A DNA stretch of 64,000 bases from Haloprofundus salinisoli (GTDB lineage: Archaea > Halobacteriota > Halobacteria > Halobacteriales > Haloferacaceae). Location: NCBI RefSeq assembly GCF_020097815.1, contig NZ_CP083664.1, positions 292,277-356,276 on the forward strand, given 5' to 3'. Under the pieces are notes generated by a model. It made no database searches, was not told the DNA's origin, and was given only the letters and a program-made list of their open reading frames with translations. Position 1 is the first letter of the stretch, and each line of letters starts with the position of its first letter. Positions 1 to 8,936 of this stretch are shown piece after piece. A program made the position numbers and the translations under genes.

Positions 1-1852
1 GTCGCGGTGTCGTCTCCACATCCGCCCGGATCAACAGATCGCCGACCAGTTCGTCGGCGAGAGCAGCCTCCGGCCACGTGCCGACGTAGACTACCGAGCC
101 CTCCCCGACGGTGTTGTGGATGATTGCCGCCTCGCCGTCGGCGAGTTCGCCATCGTAACGGCCGACGACGTCGGCGCTATCGGCTACCGGCGAGAGCCAG
201 TCGTTCCAGACGTGGCAGTCGAACCGCTCGCCGCCGTAGCTGACGCGGCTCTCGATACGTTCGGGAATGCTCTCGAACTGGGTGACCTCCGCGCCGAGCA
301 CGTCCGTCAACGGCCCCGGCTGCTGCGTCTCGTGGAGCTTGTTGTACGGGTCTTTCACCCCCGAGCGCATCGTTACGAGGAGTTCGCCGCCCGAGCGGAC
401 GTACGATTCGAGCGTGTCCGCCAAGTGGTCGTCTGCGAGGTAGAGCGTCGGGGCGACGACGGCGTCGTAGCCGGATAGCTCCGCCGACGGAGGGACGACG
501 TCGACGGTCACGGAGCGCGCTTGGAGCGCCGCGTAGTACGTCTCCGCGTGCTCCCAGTAGTCGAAGTCGGGCGTGTTGGGTTCGATTTCCAGCGCCCAGA
601 GGTTGTCGTAATCGTGGAGAACGGCTACGTTCGCCTCCGAGCCCGCGGTCGTCTGCTCGTCGGGTTCAGTCTCGCGGCCGTCGAGCAGTTCGGCGAACTC
701 CGTCGCCGCCCGCGCTGCGTCGCGATAGCCGCGGTCGGGAGAGCCGTCCGGCGCGAGGAGGCCGCTGTGGTACTGTTCTTGTCCCATCAGACACTGCCGC
801 CAGCGGAAGTACGAGACGACGTCCGCGCCGTGGGCGACCGCAAACTGCGCCCACAGACGCATCGCCCCCTCGCCGGGTTGTGGGGAGTACGGCGGCCAGT
901 TGATGTCGCCCGGTTGCTGTTCCATCACCCAGAACGGCGACCCGGTGGCGCTGCGATACAGGTCGTGGTTGAACGCGATTTGGTCGGGGTCGCCGACGCG
1001 CAGCTGTTCTGTCGACGCCGGCGTCGACCGTTCCTGGACGTGGCCTGTGGGGTACGAGTCCCACGACGCGAAATCCAACTCTTCGGAGACGTCGTAGGCG
1101 TCGAGCGCGCCGAAGTGACCCATGAAGTTGTGCGTGACGAACCAGACGTCGTTCGCCTCCCGGAGCAGTTCGGTTTGGAGACGATTGTACTCGACGACGC
1201 TGTCGCTGCTGAATCGGTAGTAGTCGAGCAATCGGGCGGGATGGTGGTCCGCGGCGGTGTGTCGCGGCGGGTCGACCTGCGCGAACGAGTTGAGTTCTTG
1301 GCTCCAGAACGCGTTGCCCCACGACTCGTTCAGCGTCTCAACGTCGCCGTACTTCTCCTTGAGCCACTGCCGGAACGCCGTCGCGCAGTCGTCGCAGTAG
1401 CACCGGATGGTGCCGTGACAGCCGTACTCGTTGTCCGTCTGCCACCCGGCGACGGTGGGGTCGTCCGCGAACGCCTCCGCCAGCGCCTCGGTGATGCGTC
1501 GCGTCTCACGTCGGTAGATTTCGGAGTTGTAGCAGTAGTGGCGTCTGCTCCCGTAATGTCGAGGCGTACCGTCTGCCTCCGCTTGTCGAATTTCCGGATA
1601 CTCGTCGACCAGCCACTTGGGGGGCGTCGCCGTCGGCGTGCAGAGCACCGCCTGCATTCCGTGGTCGCCGATGAGCGAGACGGCGTCTTTCAACCACTCG
1701 AAGTCGAGGTCACCGGGCTCCGGTTCCAGTCGTGACCAACTGAACTCGCCCATGCGGACGTACTCTAAGCCGGCGTCGGCCATCTGCTCGATATCTCGCG
1801 CTAATCGCTCCTCGGGCCAGTGTTCCGGAAAATAGCAAACTCCGGTCTTCAT
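1..1852 (-). CDS. bgaH: GH42 beta-galactosidase, 3' end cut by window
   Basis: Hydrolyses terminal beta-galactosides. The frame is open from the ATG at 1852 down to the window edge (617 codons), so the C-terminus is missing. The start reads MKTGVCYFPEHWPEE, the usual GH42 N-terminus. The acid/base Glu lies in TDNEYG (E142) and the likely nucleophile in VMEQQPG (E311). C107, C151, C153 and C156 match the structural zinc cluster of GH42 enzymes. The A4-type barrel is followed by the start of the glutamine-amidotransferase-like trimerisation domain. No signal peptide, so probably cytoplasmic. It follows the sugar ABC importer on the same strand by 56 bp and probably cleaves what that importer brings in. 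The symbol is used as in Haloferax. Confidence 0.93.
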   Translation of the reverse strand, partial: MKTGVCYFPEHWPEERLARDIEQMADAGLEYVRMGEFSWSRLEPEPGDLDFEWLKDAVSLIGDHGMQAVLCTPTATPPKWLVDEYPEIRQAEADGTPRHYGSRRHYCYNSEIYRRETRRITEALAEAFADDPTVAGWQTDNEYGCHGTIRCYCDDCATAFRQWLKEKYGDVETLNESWGNAFWSQELNSFAQVDPPRHTAADHHPARLLDYYRFSSDSVVEYNRLQTELLREANDVWFVTHNFMGHFGALDAYDVSEELDFASWDSYPTGHVQERSTPASTEQLRVGDPDQIAFNHDLYRSATGSPFWVMEQQPGDINWPPYSPQPGEGAMRLWAQFAVAHGADVVSYFRWRQCLMGQEQYHSGLLAPDGSPDRGYRDAARAATEFAELLDGRETEPDEQTTAGSEANVAVLHDYDNLWALEIEPNTPDFDYWEHAETYYAALQARSVTVDVVPPSAELSGYDAVVAPTLYLADDHLADTLESYVRSGGELLVTMRSGVKDPYNKLHETQQPGPLTDVLGAEVTQFESIPERIESRVSYGGERFDCHVWNDWLSPVADSADVVGRYDGELADGEAAIIHNTVGEGSVVYVGTWPEAALADELVGDLLIRADVETTPR

Positions 1853-1908
1853 GGCTGAGCGTCTCTCTGTGTCATGATAAAAGCGTGTGTTTTCGTCGGA
1901 GAGCGGTG

Positions 1909-3039
1909 TTATACGCTCTGTGTCCGCGTGTACTGTTCGTAGTCGATATCCGTCTCGCCGGTCTTCGTCTTAATCGCCTCCGTCGTCTCTGCGTCGAACA
2001 GATAGAGGTCTTCCTCTTCGAAGCCGAACTCGACGACCGAACCCTCGGTAGGCCGGATTTCGCTCTGGATTCGAGCAGTGATGTCGACGTGGTCCATCTT
2101 CGCGTAGAGAAAGTTCTCGTTACCCATCTGCTCGACGACGGTCACCTCGCTCGGGAGACTACCGTCGGACGCGAGCGTCAAGTCTTCCGGGCGAATGCCC
2201 ACGCGAACCTGACTTCGTCCCTCGACCAGCGACTCGTCTTCGAGCGTGTAGGAGAAGCCGCCGGGACCGGTGAGCGTGTTGCCCTCCACCGCCGCTGTGA
2301 AAAGGTTGATGCTCGGACTGCCGATGAAACCGGCGACGAACTCGTTGGTGGGGCTGCGATACACTTCGCTCGCGGTGCCGACCTGCTGGAGCACGCCGCC
2401 GTTGAGCACGACGATCCTGTCGCCCATGGCCATCGCTTCCGTCTGGTCGTGGGTCACGTACGCGGTGGTGACTCCCAGCTCCTGCTGGAGTTCCTGAAGT
2501 TCGGTCCGCATCGTCGACCGGAGCTTCGCGTCGAGATTCGACAGTGGTTCGTCCATCAGGAAGACCTCCGGGTCCCGGATAATGGCACGGCCGAGGGCGA
2601 CGCGCTGCTGTTGCCCCCCCGAGAGCTCCTTAGGTTTCTTCTCCAGGAGGTCCTCAATGCCGAGCAGCTCCGCAACGTTCTCAACGCGGGAATCGATCTC
2701 CTCGGTCGTCTGCTTCGTCGAGAGCCGAAGCGGGAATCCGATGTTCTTTCGGACGGTCATGTGCGGGTACAGCGCGTAGTTCTGAAACACCATCGCAACG
2801 TCGCGCTCGCGCGCGCGTTTGTCAGTTACGTCTGTCCCGTCGAACTCGATAGTCCCGCTGGTCACGTCTTCTAATCCGGCGATACACCGGAGCGTTGTCG
2901 TCTTTCCGCAGCCTGACGGACCGACGAAGACGAGGAACTCCCCGTCTTCGATTTTCAGGTTGAAGTCGTCGACTGCAACGATCTGTTCGCCGTTCTCACC
3001 AAACGTCTTGCGTAAGTTCGTGATGTCGATTTTTGCCAT
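1909..3039 (-). CDS. Sugar ABC transporter ATPase, CUT1 (MalK/UgpC type)
   Basis: Energises sugar uptake at the inner face of the membrane. 376 aa, normal for CUT1 ATPases. Walker A GPSGCGKTT near residue 40, signature LSGGQQQRVALGRAI near 140, Walker B VFLMDEPLSNLD near 160, H-loop YVTHDQTEAMAMGD near 195. The C-terminal third is the OB/TOBE regulatory domain (GIRPEDL). It lies 10 bp downstream of the permease pair, last of the transport genes and before the beta-galactosidase. The substrate cannot be read from the ATPase itself; an oligosaccharide or galactoside is inferred from the neighbours. Confidence 0.94.
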   Translation of the reverse strand: MAKIDITNLRKTFGENGEQIVAVDDFNLKIEDGEFLVFVGPSGCGKTTTLRCIAGLEDVTSGTIEFDGTDVTDKRARERDVAMVFQNYALYPHMTVRKNIGFPLRLSTKQTTEEIDSRVENVAELLGIEDLLEKKPKELSGGQQQRVALGRAIIRDPEVFLMDEPLSNLDAKLRSTMRTELQELQQELGVTTAYVTHDQTEAMAMGDRIVVLNGGVLQQVGTASEVYRSPTNEFVAGFIGSPSINLFTAAVEGNTLTGPGGFSYTLEDESLVEGRSQVRVGIRPEDLTLASDGSLPSEVTVVEQMGNENFLYAKMDHVDITARIQSEIRPTEGSVVEFGFEEEDLYLFDAETTEAIKTKTGETDIDYEQYTRTQSV

Positions 3040-3049
3040 ATGTGATCAC

Positions 3050-3886
3050 CTATTGTTTGACCGAACCGGAGAGGATCCCCTTGATGAAGTACTGCTGGAG
3101 CGTCAAGAACACGACGAAAATGGGCGTTACGGCCAGCGAGGTTCCCACCATGATCTGGTCGAACGCCACTCGCTGTTGGCCGACGAGGTCCGCCAGCGCG
3201 AGCGGAATCGTGAACATCTGCGGATCCTGCAGAATGACAAGCGGGTAGAGGAACGCCTGCCACTGGTTTAAGAAGAGAATAATTGCCAGCGCCGCCAACG
3301 ACGGGAGCATCGTCGGGAGTGCAATCTTGTAGTACAGTTGGAACTCGGTGGCACCGTCCATGCGTGCAGACTCCAGAAGCGAGTCCGGAATCGCCTTCAT
3401 GTTCTGTCGCATCAGGAAGATGCCGAGCGGGTTCGCCGCCCACGGCAGAATCACTGCGAGATACGAGTTCGTCCAGCCGATCTGCACCATCAGGAGGAAC
3501 AGCGGAATGATGAGCAGCTGTATAGGCAATACGAGCGTCGCCAAGATGAAGTAGAACAGCGGCTCTTTGAAACGGAATTCGTACTTCGCGAAGGCGAAAC
3601 CTGCCATCGAACAGAGGATCAGCGACAGTATCGTGTACGTCACTGCGATGATGATACTGTTGCCGATACTCCTGACGAAGTCGACGTTCTGTTGAAGCGC
3701 CCGGAAGTTCTCGAGGAAGTACGCCCCCGGAAGCAGCCGCGGCGGCCACGAGAAGAACTCCGACTGCGGAATCGTCGCGGCGACGAGCATCCAGTACAGG
3801 GGTATCAGTACCAACGCCGTGATGACGAGCAGGAAGATGTAGCTTCCGAACTTCCAGAGCGCTTCTCTTTGGTCTCGGATGTGCAT
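3050..3886 (-). CDS. Sugar ABC transporter permease, CUT1 (MalG type)
   Basis: Inner-membrane half-channel of the sugar importer. 278 aa with six hydrophobic segments and the EAA loop (ESARMDGATEFQLYYKIALP) that docks on the ATPase. The start ATG overlaps the stop of the preceding permease by one base (TAATG), which indicates translational coupling. The N-terminus MHIRDQREALWKFGSY followed by a long membrane helix is typical for the MalG-like partner. It works with the permease at 3886-4905, the binding protein at 5157-6512 and the ATPase at 1909-3039. Confidence 0.92.
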   Translation of the reverse strand: MHIRDQREALWKFGSYIFLLVITALVLIPLYWMLVAATIPQSEFFSWPPRLLPGAYFLENFRALQQNVDFVRSIGNSIIIAVTYTILSLILCSMAGFAFAKYEFRFKEPLFYFILATLVLPIQLLIIPLFLLMVQIGWTNSYLAVILPWAANPLGIFLMRQNMKAIPDSLLESARMDGATEFQLYYKIALPTMLPSLAALAIILFLNQWQAFLYPLVILQDPQMFTIPLALADLVGQQRVAFDQIMVGTSLAVTPIFVVFLTLQQYFIKGILSGSVKQ

Positions 3887-4905
3887 TACGATTCACTCCC
3901 GTATCTGATTTGGATTATCGACATGATGCTCACGAGGACGACGAGTATGACCGACACCGCGCTAGCGTATCCCAGGTTCAACTGGAGGAACGCCTGGTTG
4001 TAGATGTACTGTACGATGGTGATGGTCGCGTTCGACGGGCCGCCGCCGGTGATGACGTACGGTTCGGCGAATATCTGGAACGTCCCGATTGTCGAAGAGA
4101 CAATGACGAATAGCAGCACCGGCCGGAGTTGCGGCAGCGTGACATACCGGAACTTCTGCCAGCGGCTCGCGCCGTCGATTTCCGCGGCCTCGTAGAGTGG
4201 CTGCGGAACCGTCTGCAAACCTGCGAGGAGGATGATCATGTTGTAACCGAGCCAACGCCACGTGACCGCGATAACGAGCGTTATCCGCGCCCAGAAGCCG
4301 TCTCCTAACCACGGAATCGCGCTGACGCCGATGGTCTCCAGCACGTAGTTGACGAGTCCGACCTGCCCGTTGAACAAGAGGAGGAAGATCGTCGAGTACG
4401 CGACCAGCCCCGTCGCTACCGGCAGCGCGATGAGCGTCCGAAACAGTCCCTTCGCGCGGATGAACTTCGCGTCCAGCACGAGCGCTGTGGCCAGTCCGAG
4501 GATGACCATTGTCGGCACTTGCACGAAGAAGATGAACGCCGTGTTGAACAGCGACCGATGGAACAGCGAGTCCCTGAATACGAGGCGTTCGTAGTGGCTC
4601 AGCCCCACGAACTCGAGTCTCGCAATCTCCGGTATCGAAACGATGACCGGCCCCATCTGAATACTCAACAAGATGTCGTTGGAGACACCGATATAGTTGA
4701 AAAACGACAGGTAGAACGTGTACGCCGCCGGAAACATGAGGAAGATTCCGAAAAGGATGAAAAACGGCGATATGTAGAGGTACGGCAGTCCCGGCACCGT
4801 CGGTACTGCGCCGGAGAGATCTTGGCGCGCGTACCGCACGCGGTCGGAGAGCCGTTGGTACGTAGTCGACGAGCGAAGCGTCGACTGAATAGCGGTGAGT
4901 ACCAT
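3886..4905 (-). CDS. Sugar ABC transporter permease, CUT1 (MalF type)
   Basis: Second inner-membrane subunit of the sugar importer, 339 aa. A 45-residue cytoplasmic N-terminus precedes the first helix (PFFILFGIFLMFPAAYTFYL). The EAA motif (YEAAEIDGASRWQKFRYVTLP) near residue 230 contacts the ATPase. It ends in the one-base overlap with the MalG-like gene. The 251 bp between this gene and the binding protein upstream hold no gene; such a gap after the binding protein is common in haloarchaeal CUT1 operons. The ATG at 4905 gives a normal-length MalF-like N-terminus. Confidence 0.92.
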   Translation of the reverse strand: MVLTAIQSTLRSSTTYQRLSDRVRYARQDLSGAVPTVPGLPYLYISPFFILFGIFLMFPAAYTFYLSFFNYIGVSNDILLSIQMGPVIVSIPEIARLEFVGLSHYERLVFRDSLFHRSLFNTAFIFFVQVPTMVILGLATALVLDAKFIRAKGLFRTLIALPVATGLVAYSTIFLLLFNGQVGLVNYVLETIGVSAIPWLGDGFWARITLVIAVTWRWLGYNMIILLAGLQTVPQPLYEAAEIDGASRWQKFRYVTLPQLRPVLLFVIVSSTIGTFQIFAEPYVITGGGPSNATITIVQYIYNQAFLQLNLGYASAVSVILVVLVSIMSIIQIRYGSES

Positions 4906-5156
4906 ACGCGGCGACTACACCCCCCCGTCGTCCGACGTGAGACGGGCGTCGTTCTCCGGGCGTGCGGTAGTTTTCGACCGTAGGCTCATCGGGAGACGGT
5001 TCTCCGCGAGACAAAGTCGGCCGACTGTGGTTCGTTCGGACTCGTCGCTCGTTACTGCTGGCATGGGTTGGCTCACCGTGGTAATGGCATCGACATTTCG
5101 GTCGGTCTTATAGCTATGTGTTCGTGTCTATCTCGGTCCGGGTGTCGGCGCCGTCG

Positions 5157-6512
5157 TCACGCGAGTTCCCGGTCGGTCCGGTCGGCGACGGTTTGTGCGG
5201 CGTCTTTCATCGCCTGCTCGGGACTTTTCGCGCCGTCAAGCATCCGGCCGAGTTCGGTTTCGAGCGCGTCCTGCGCTTCGGGTGAATCCGTCGTGTAGTT
5301 GTACGGTTGAATCTCGGTCGCCACTTCCGCGAACAGACGGAAGATAGGCTGTCCATCGTAGAAATCCTGTTCTCGGTCGTAGATATCGGCGTCGTAGGCC
5401 GTACTCAGCGACGGGAACAGGCCGTAATTTTCCAGCATGGTGTTCTGGACTTCTGGGGTCGTCATCGCCCAGAGACAGAAGTCGAACGCGCGATTAACGA
5501 CGCTCTGGTCGCTGATTTGCGAGGGGATAGCCATGTTCGAACCGCCACGGTTCGACGCACGGTTGCCGCCCGGCTCGAACGCCGGGAGTTTGTAGACGCC
5601 CCAGTTCCCCGCGGAGTCCGGCAGCTCGGCGCGGAGCGTTCCGTCCATCCACGCTGCACTTGGCAGCGATGCGAGTGTCCCTTCTGCGAACGAAGTAAAC
5701 CAACTGCCGGACCACAGTTCGATCCGAGTCGTAATTCCGGCGTCACTCATATCTTTCATCAACTGAGCCACACGTATGCTCTCTTCGCTGCCGAGAGCGA
5801 CGGCACCGTCGTCGGTGAACGCCTGTCCACCGAGCTGTCGCACGTACATTCGCCACGTCTGACCCATATCACCTTGTGGGAGGTTCACCATCGCAACGTC
5901 GTCAGGAAGCTGCTGTCCCGCCTGGATGAAGTCGTCCCACGTTTCGATACTCTCTACGTCGATACCGGCTTCCTCGTATATATCACGCTTGTAGAATACG
6001 CCTGTCGGGCCGATGTCCCACGGAATTGCATACACCGCGTCGTTGTGGCTGACAGTCCCCCACTTCGTCTTCACGATGTCTTCTCGAATACCTGCCTCGT
6101 CGATACGGCTGGTCAGGTCGGTGAGACCGTTGACACTCGCGTAATTCGTCACGTCGAAGTTCTGTACGACCGAGAAGTCGGGCGCGCCACTCCCGCTGGT
6201 GATTGCGGTCTGGAACCGCTGCTCCCAGGAATCGCTGCCGAGTTCCTCGACGGTGACGTCCGCATCGTTCTCTTGGTTATACGTTTCGGCGGCGTCCTGC
6301 AGCGATCGGGCGGCGATGTCCCAACCCCATCCCGTCGACGACTGGGCCATCTCCGAACTCGACCCGCCACCGTCCTGTGAACTGTTTCCTCCGTTCTCGT
6401 TCTGGTTGCCGTCAGTGCTGACGCTACATCCCGCTAAACTGGCCGCGCCGGCAACGCCGAGCATCTGAAGTAGCTGGCGGCGACGCGCACTAGGCTCTGA
6501 AGACTTTGGCAT
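5157..6512 (-). CDS. Extracellular sugar-binding lipoprotein (CUT1)
   Basis: Captures sugar outside the cell for the permease pair. 451 aa. The N-terminus has a Tat signal (ARRRQLLQMLGVAGAASLAGC) ending in a lipobox, so the mature protein is probably lipid-anchored at Cys29 with an acidic Gly/Ser/Asn-rich linker. The body is the MalE-type SBP_bac_1 fold (WDDFIQAGQQLPDD, MYVRQLGGQAFTDDG, ILDRAFDF-like C-lobe). It is the first gene of the importer operon, as usual for haloarchaeal CUT1 systems, and its promoter probably drives the set through the beta-galactosidase. The substrate is inferred to be a galactoside from the neighbours only. Confidence 0.92.
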   Translation of the reverse strand: MPKSSEPSARRRQLLQMLGVAGAASLAGCSVSTDGNQNENGGNSSQDGGGSSSEMAQSSTGWGWDIAARSLQDAAETYNQENDADVTVEELGSDSWEQRFQTAITSGSGAPDFSVVQNFDVTNYASVNGLTDLTSRIDEAGIREDIVKTKWGTVSHNDAVYAIPWDIGPTGVFYKRDIYEEAGIDVESIETWDDFIQAGQQLPDDVAMVNLPQGDMGQTWRMYVRQLGGQAFTDDGAVALGSEESIRVAQLMKDMSDAGITTRIELWSGSWFTSFAEGTLASLPSAAWMDGTLRAELPDSAGNWGVYKLPAFEPGGNRASNRGGSNMAIPSQISDQSVVNRAFDFCLWAMTTPEVQNTMLENYGLFPSLSTAYDADIYDREQDFYDGQPIFRLFAEVATEIQPYNYTTDSPEAQDALETELGRMLDGAKSPEQAMKDAAQTVADRTDRELA

Positions 6513-6543
6513 AGGTTCTCCAGTGACACCATTTCTCTAGGGG

Positions 6544-6560
6544 CTATATCAATATACCGG
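6544..6560 (-). promoter_or_regulatory. Probable TATA region of the sugar importer operon
   Basis: An A/T-rich stretch (minus strand GGTATATTGATATAG) sits 35-45 bp before the start of the binding-protein gene, in otherwise GC-rich DNA. The position fits an archaeal TATA box with a short leader. No operator-like palindrome was seen beside it. Confidence 0.4.
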
Positions 6561-6703
6561 TGTGTATAATCATTAGTGGTTATCGACATCCGAGACGAGT
6601 GTCGATTCAGGCCGGCTGACGTGAGAACGCGCGAAAATAGTAGATGAGACAGTACGAGGACTTGCGGTACACCAGACCGTGGCAAACAGTGTGCGATTCA
6701 GAG

Positions 6704-7456
6704 TTAGTCGAGTTCGAACGTAGCTGCTAGCGCTTTATCGGGGTCGACAGTCGGGGTGAACTCACATCCGACGTACCCGTCGTAGCCGGCGTCGTCGATG
6801 GCCGCGAGGAGGTTTTCGTAGTTAATCTCGCCCGTCCCCGGTTCGTGTCGGCCGGGAACGTCGGCGATATGGATGTGCCCGATGTGGTCGATGTTCTCGG
6901 TGATGGTCTCGATGACGTTGCCTTCGGTCACCTGCTGGTGGTACACGTCATAGAGGAGCTTCACGCTCGGAGAGTCGACTTCGCGGACGATGTCAACCCC
7001 CTCGGCGGTGTCGGTCAGATAGTAGCCAGGGTGGTCGACGGCTGTGTTCAGCGGTTCGACGACGAGCGTCACATCCGCGTCCTCGGCCTCTTTCGCGACC
7101 CGACCGAGTATCTCGACGATATTCTCGTGTTGGGTCTCCCGACTCGCGCCGTCTTGATCGGGCCCCGTCGTGACGATGAGCGTCGGGCAGTCGAGTTCCG
7201 ACGCCGTCGCGATCGACTCGCGGATGGTTTCGACCGTCTCGTCGGTCGCGCCGAGGTCAGTCAGTACGCCGCCCGCGGTACAACCGGCGATAAGAATGTC
7301 GGCGTCGTCGGCCGCTGCCCGTAGCGCCCCGAGGTCTTTCTCCCGCCAGTCCCAGAACTCTATCGCGCCGGCACCGGCGTCGGCGGCGCGTCCGATGCGG
7401 TCGTGAAACGGATCGTCGTCGTACACCATCTCGATGCAGACCGAGAAATCGACCAT
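6704..7456 (-). CDS. Sugar phosphate isomerase/epimerase-like TIM barrel protein
   Basis: 250 aa, AP_endonuc_2/xylose isomerase-like TIM barrel. Visible features: MVDFSVCIEMVYDD at the start, EFWDWREKD, a central TLVVEPLNTAVDHPGYYL (metal-binding Glu), LLYDVYHQQVTEGN, IGHIHIADVPGRHEPGTGEINY and a final GCEFTP. This pattern is closest to hydroxypyruvate isomerase-like proteins. The start is set at 7456 because its ATG shares a base with the TGA of the upstream oxidoreductase; a longer frame reaches 7573 but the extra residues do not match the family. Coupled to the Gfo/Idh gene, so it probably acts in the same sugar pathway; its substrate is unknown. Confidence 0.85.
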   Translation of the reverse strand: MVDFSVCIEMVYDDDPFHDRIGRAADAGAGAIEFWDWREKDLGALRAAADDADILIAGCTAGGVLTDLGATDETVETIRESIATASELDCPTLIVTTGPDQDGASRETQHENIVEILGRVAKEAEDADVTLVVEPLNTAVDHPGYYLTDTAEGVDIVREVDSPSVKLLYDVYHQQVTEGNVIETITENIDHIGHIHIADVPGRHEPGTGEINYENLLAAIDDAGYDGYVGCEFTPTVDPDKALAATFELD

Positions 7457-8559
7457 CAGTCCTCTCCCGCCGGCTTTGGCGTGAGTTCGCCCGACTCGAT
7501 CATCGCGGCGAGCGGATTGTCGTCGATATCCAGTGGGAGGTCGACTCGTCCCCGCCGACGGGCCGACTCCCATACTGAGAAGATGAGTTCGGTGGCGTTC
7601 AGCGCGTTCTCCGCGCCGAGTTCCGGCGTTTCTCCCGTCTCCAGACAGTGGACGTTCTCGGCGATGGCACGGTCGATGAACTCCCAGCCGTGGAGTCCGT
7701 CTTCGGTTTCGACAGTCTCCCAGTCACCGCCGCCGCGGCGAATACGCAATGCCGGCAGTTCCTCGCCGTTTTCTCTCTCGGGTCCGACTTCGATGGTCCC
7801 CTCAGTTCCGATGAGTCGGTTGTGACAGCGGAACGCGTCGGTGGGCCCGCCGGTTCCGGTACTGTCGGAAGCGGCGACGCCGTGGACGCCGTTTTCGTAC
7901 TCCCAGTGGACGATGGCCTGGTTCTCGTTGTGCGTGCCGAAGAGGATGTTCTCTTCGTCATAGTGAATCTGTCCGAGGACCCACTCACCCGGCGTCTCGT
8001 CGTTGAAGTAGTTACAGAGGTCGAAGGAGTGGCTTCCGTAGTCGAAGATACCGACCGGAGCGGAAAACTCCACGCGCTGAAGTTCGCCGATTTCACCGTC
8101 GTCGAGCAACTGCTTCGCGGTTCTGACTGCATCGCTGAACCGTCGCTGGTGGTTGATGGTGAGTTGGACCCCGTGGCGCGACGCCTCCTGTGTCATGAGT
8201 TTGGCGCCCCCGTAGGTGTCGGCCATCGGTTTCTCGCAGTGAATCGCGTCGACGACACCGCTTCGGATACAGTCGATGGCGATGCGCTCGTGAATCGCCG
8301 GCGGCACGCAGATGGAGACGATATCCGGTTCGACTTCCTGAAGCATCGTCTCGTACGACCCAAATATTGCGTCGTCGTCGAGGTCGAACTCCGCCGCGAA
8401 AGCTTCGGCATTCTCCCGAACGATATCCGCGCAGGCGGCCAAGGTGCAATCGTCCTGTTTCTCGTATCCGGCCGCGTGGTGATACGCCATCGCGTACCCA
8501 TCTCTCCCCGGGTTCTCAGGCTCTGCGCCAGTTCCAATTACCGCTACGGTGTACGGCAT
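7456..8559 (-). CDS. Gfo/Idh/MocA family sugar dehydrogenase
   Basis: NAD(P)-dependent oxidoreductase, 367 aa from the ATG at 8559. The N-terminal Rossmann fold begins at MPYTVAVIGTGAEPEN, the family motif is CEKPMAD near residue 100, and the catalytic region has a YGSHSFDLCNYF-type segment near 185. A start four codons earlier (8571) is possible but precedes the conserved beta-strand. It is followed with TGATG overlap by the isomerase-like gene and is divergent from the galactonate dehydratase. In this setting it may oxidise a sugar such as galactose to the lactone; that is inference. Confidence 0.87.
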   Translation of the reverse strand: MPYTVAVIGTGAEPENPGRDGYAMAYHHAAGYEKQDDCTLAACADIVRENAEAFAAEFDLDDDAIFGSYETMLQEVEPDIVSICVPPAIHERIAIDCIRSGVVDAIHCEKPMADTYGGAKLMTQEASRHGVQLTINHQRRFSDAVRTAKQLLDDGEIGELQRVEFSAPVGIFDYGSHSFDLCNYFNDETPGEWVLGQIHYDEENILFGTHNENQAIVHWEYENGVHGVAASDSTGTGGPTDAFRCHNRLIGTEGTIEVGPERENGEELPALRIRRGGGDWETVETEDGLHGWEFIDRAIAENVHCLETGETPELGAENALNATELIFSVWESARRRGRVDLPLDIDDNPLAAMIESGELTPKPAGED

Positions 8560-8571
8560 CCTGTAAAACAC

Positions 8572-8936
8572 TCAGATTCCAACGTAAAGAGCTTCGCAAA
8601 ACGGCAACAAGCGGTCGCTGCCCAGACGGGTGGAGAGACCAGCTCTCAGCGACGAAGCGGCTCACGTGCTCGGGTTCGGCCGACATGGGAGCCGAAAGTG
8701 CAGGATACGATACTTTTATGCTAACCACCGGGACATATGGAAGCGAATGTCGCGGATAGCACTCGTTCGAGCGAGGAGTGCGGTCTTCGCTCGAACCCGT
8801 ATCGGCGATATCCTCACGTTCGGGACTGGGTCAACGTCGGGGATTACACTCGGCTGAACCGACCCGGCAGTGTGCGGCGACCACGGTAGACCGCGGTACC
8901 CGCTGCCGTGAAAAACTACGACAACGACACAGAACT
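8572..8936. other. Divergent promoter region between the dehydrogenase and dgoD
   Basis: 365 bp without a convincing gene. A/T-rich ACTTTTATGC around 8712-8721 is a possible TATA element. A longer frame opens into the dehydratase from 8778, but its first 53 residues look like translated intergenic DNA. I saw no copy of the GTTTCC-N5-GGAAAC palindrome found near the IclR gene. Confidence 0.5.

Noticed and set aside
521..1735. Long plus-strand frame opposite the beta-galactosidase
   Set aside because: Arg/Val-rich translation with no family likeness; it is the mirror of the GH42 gene, whose motifs are complete on the other strand.
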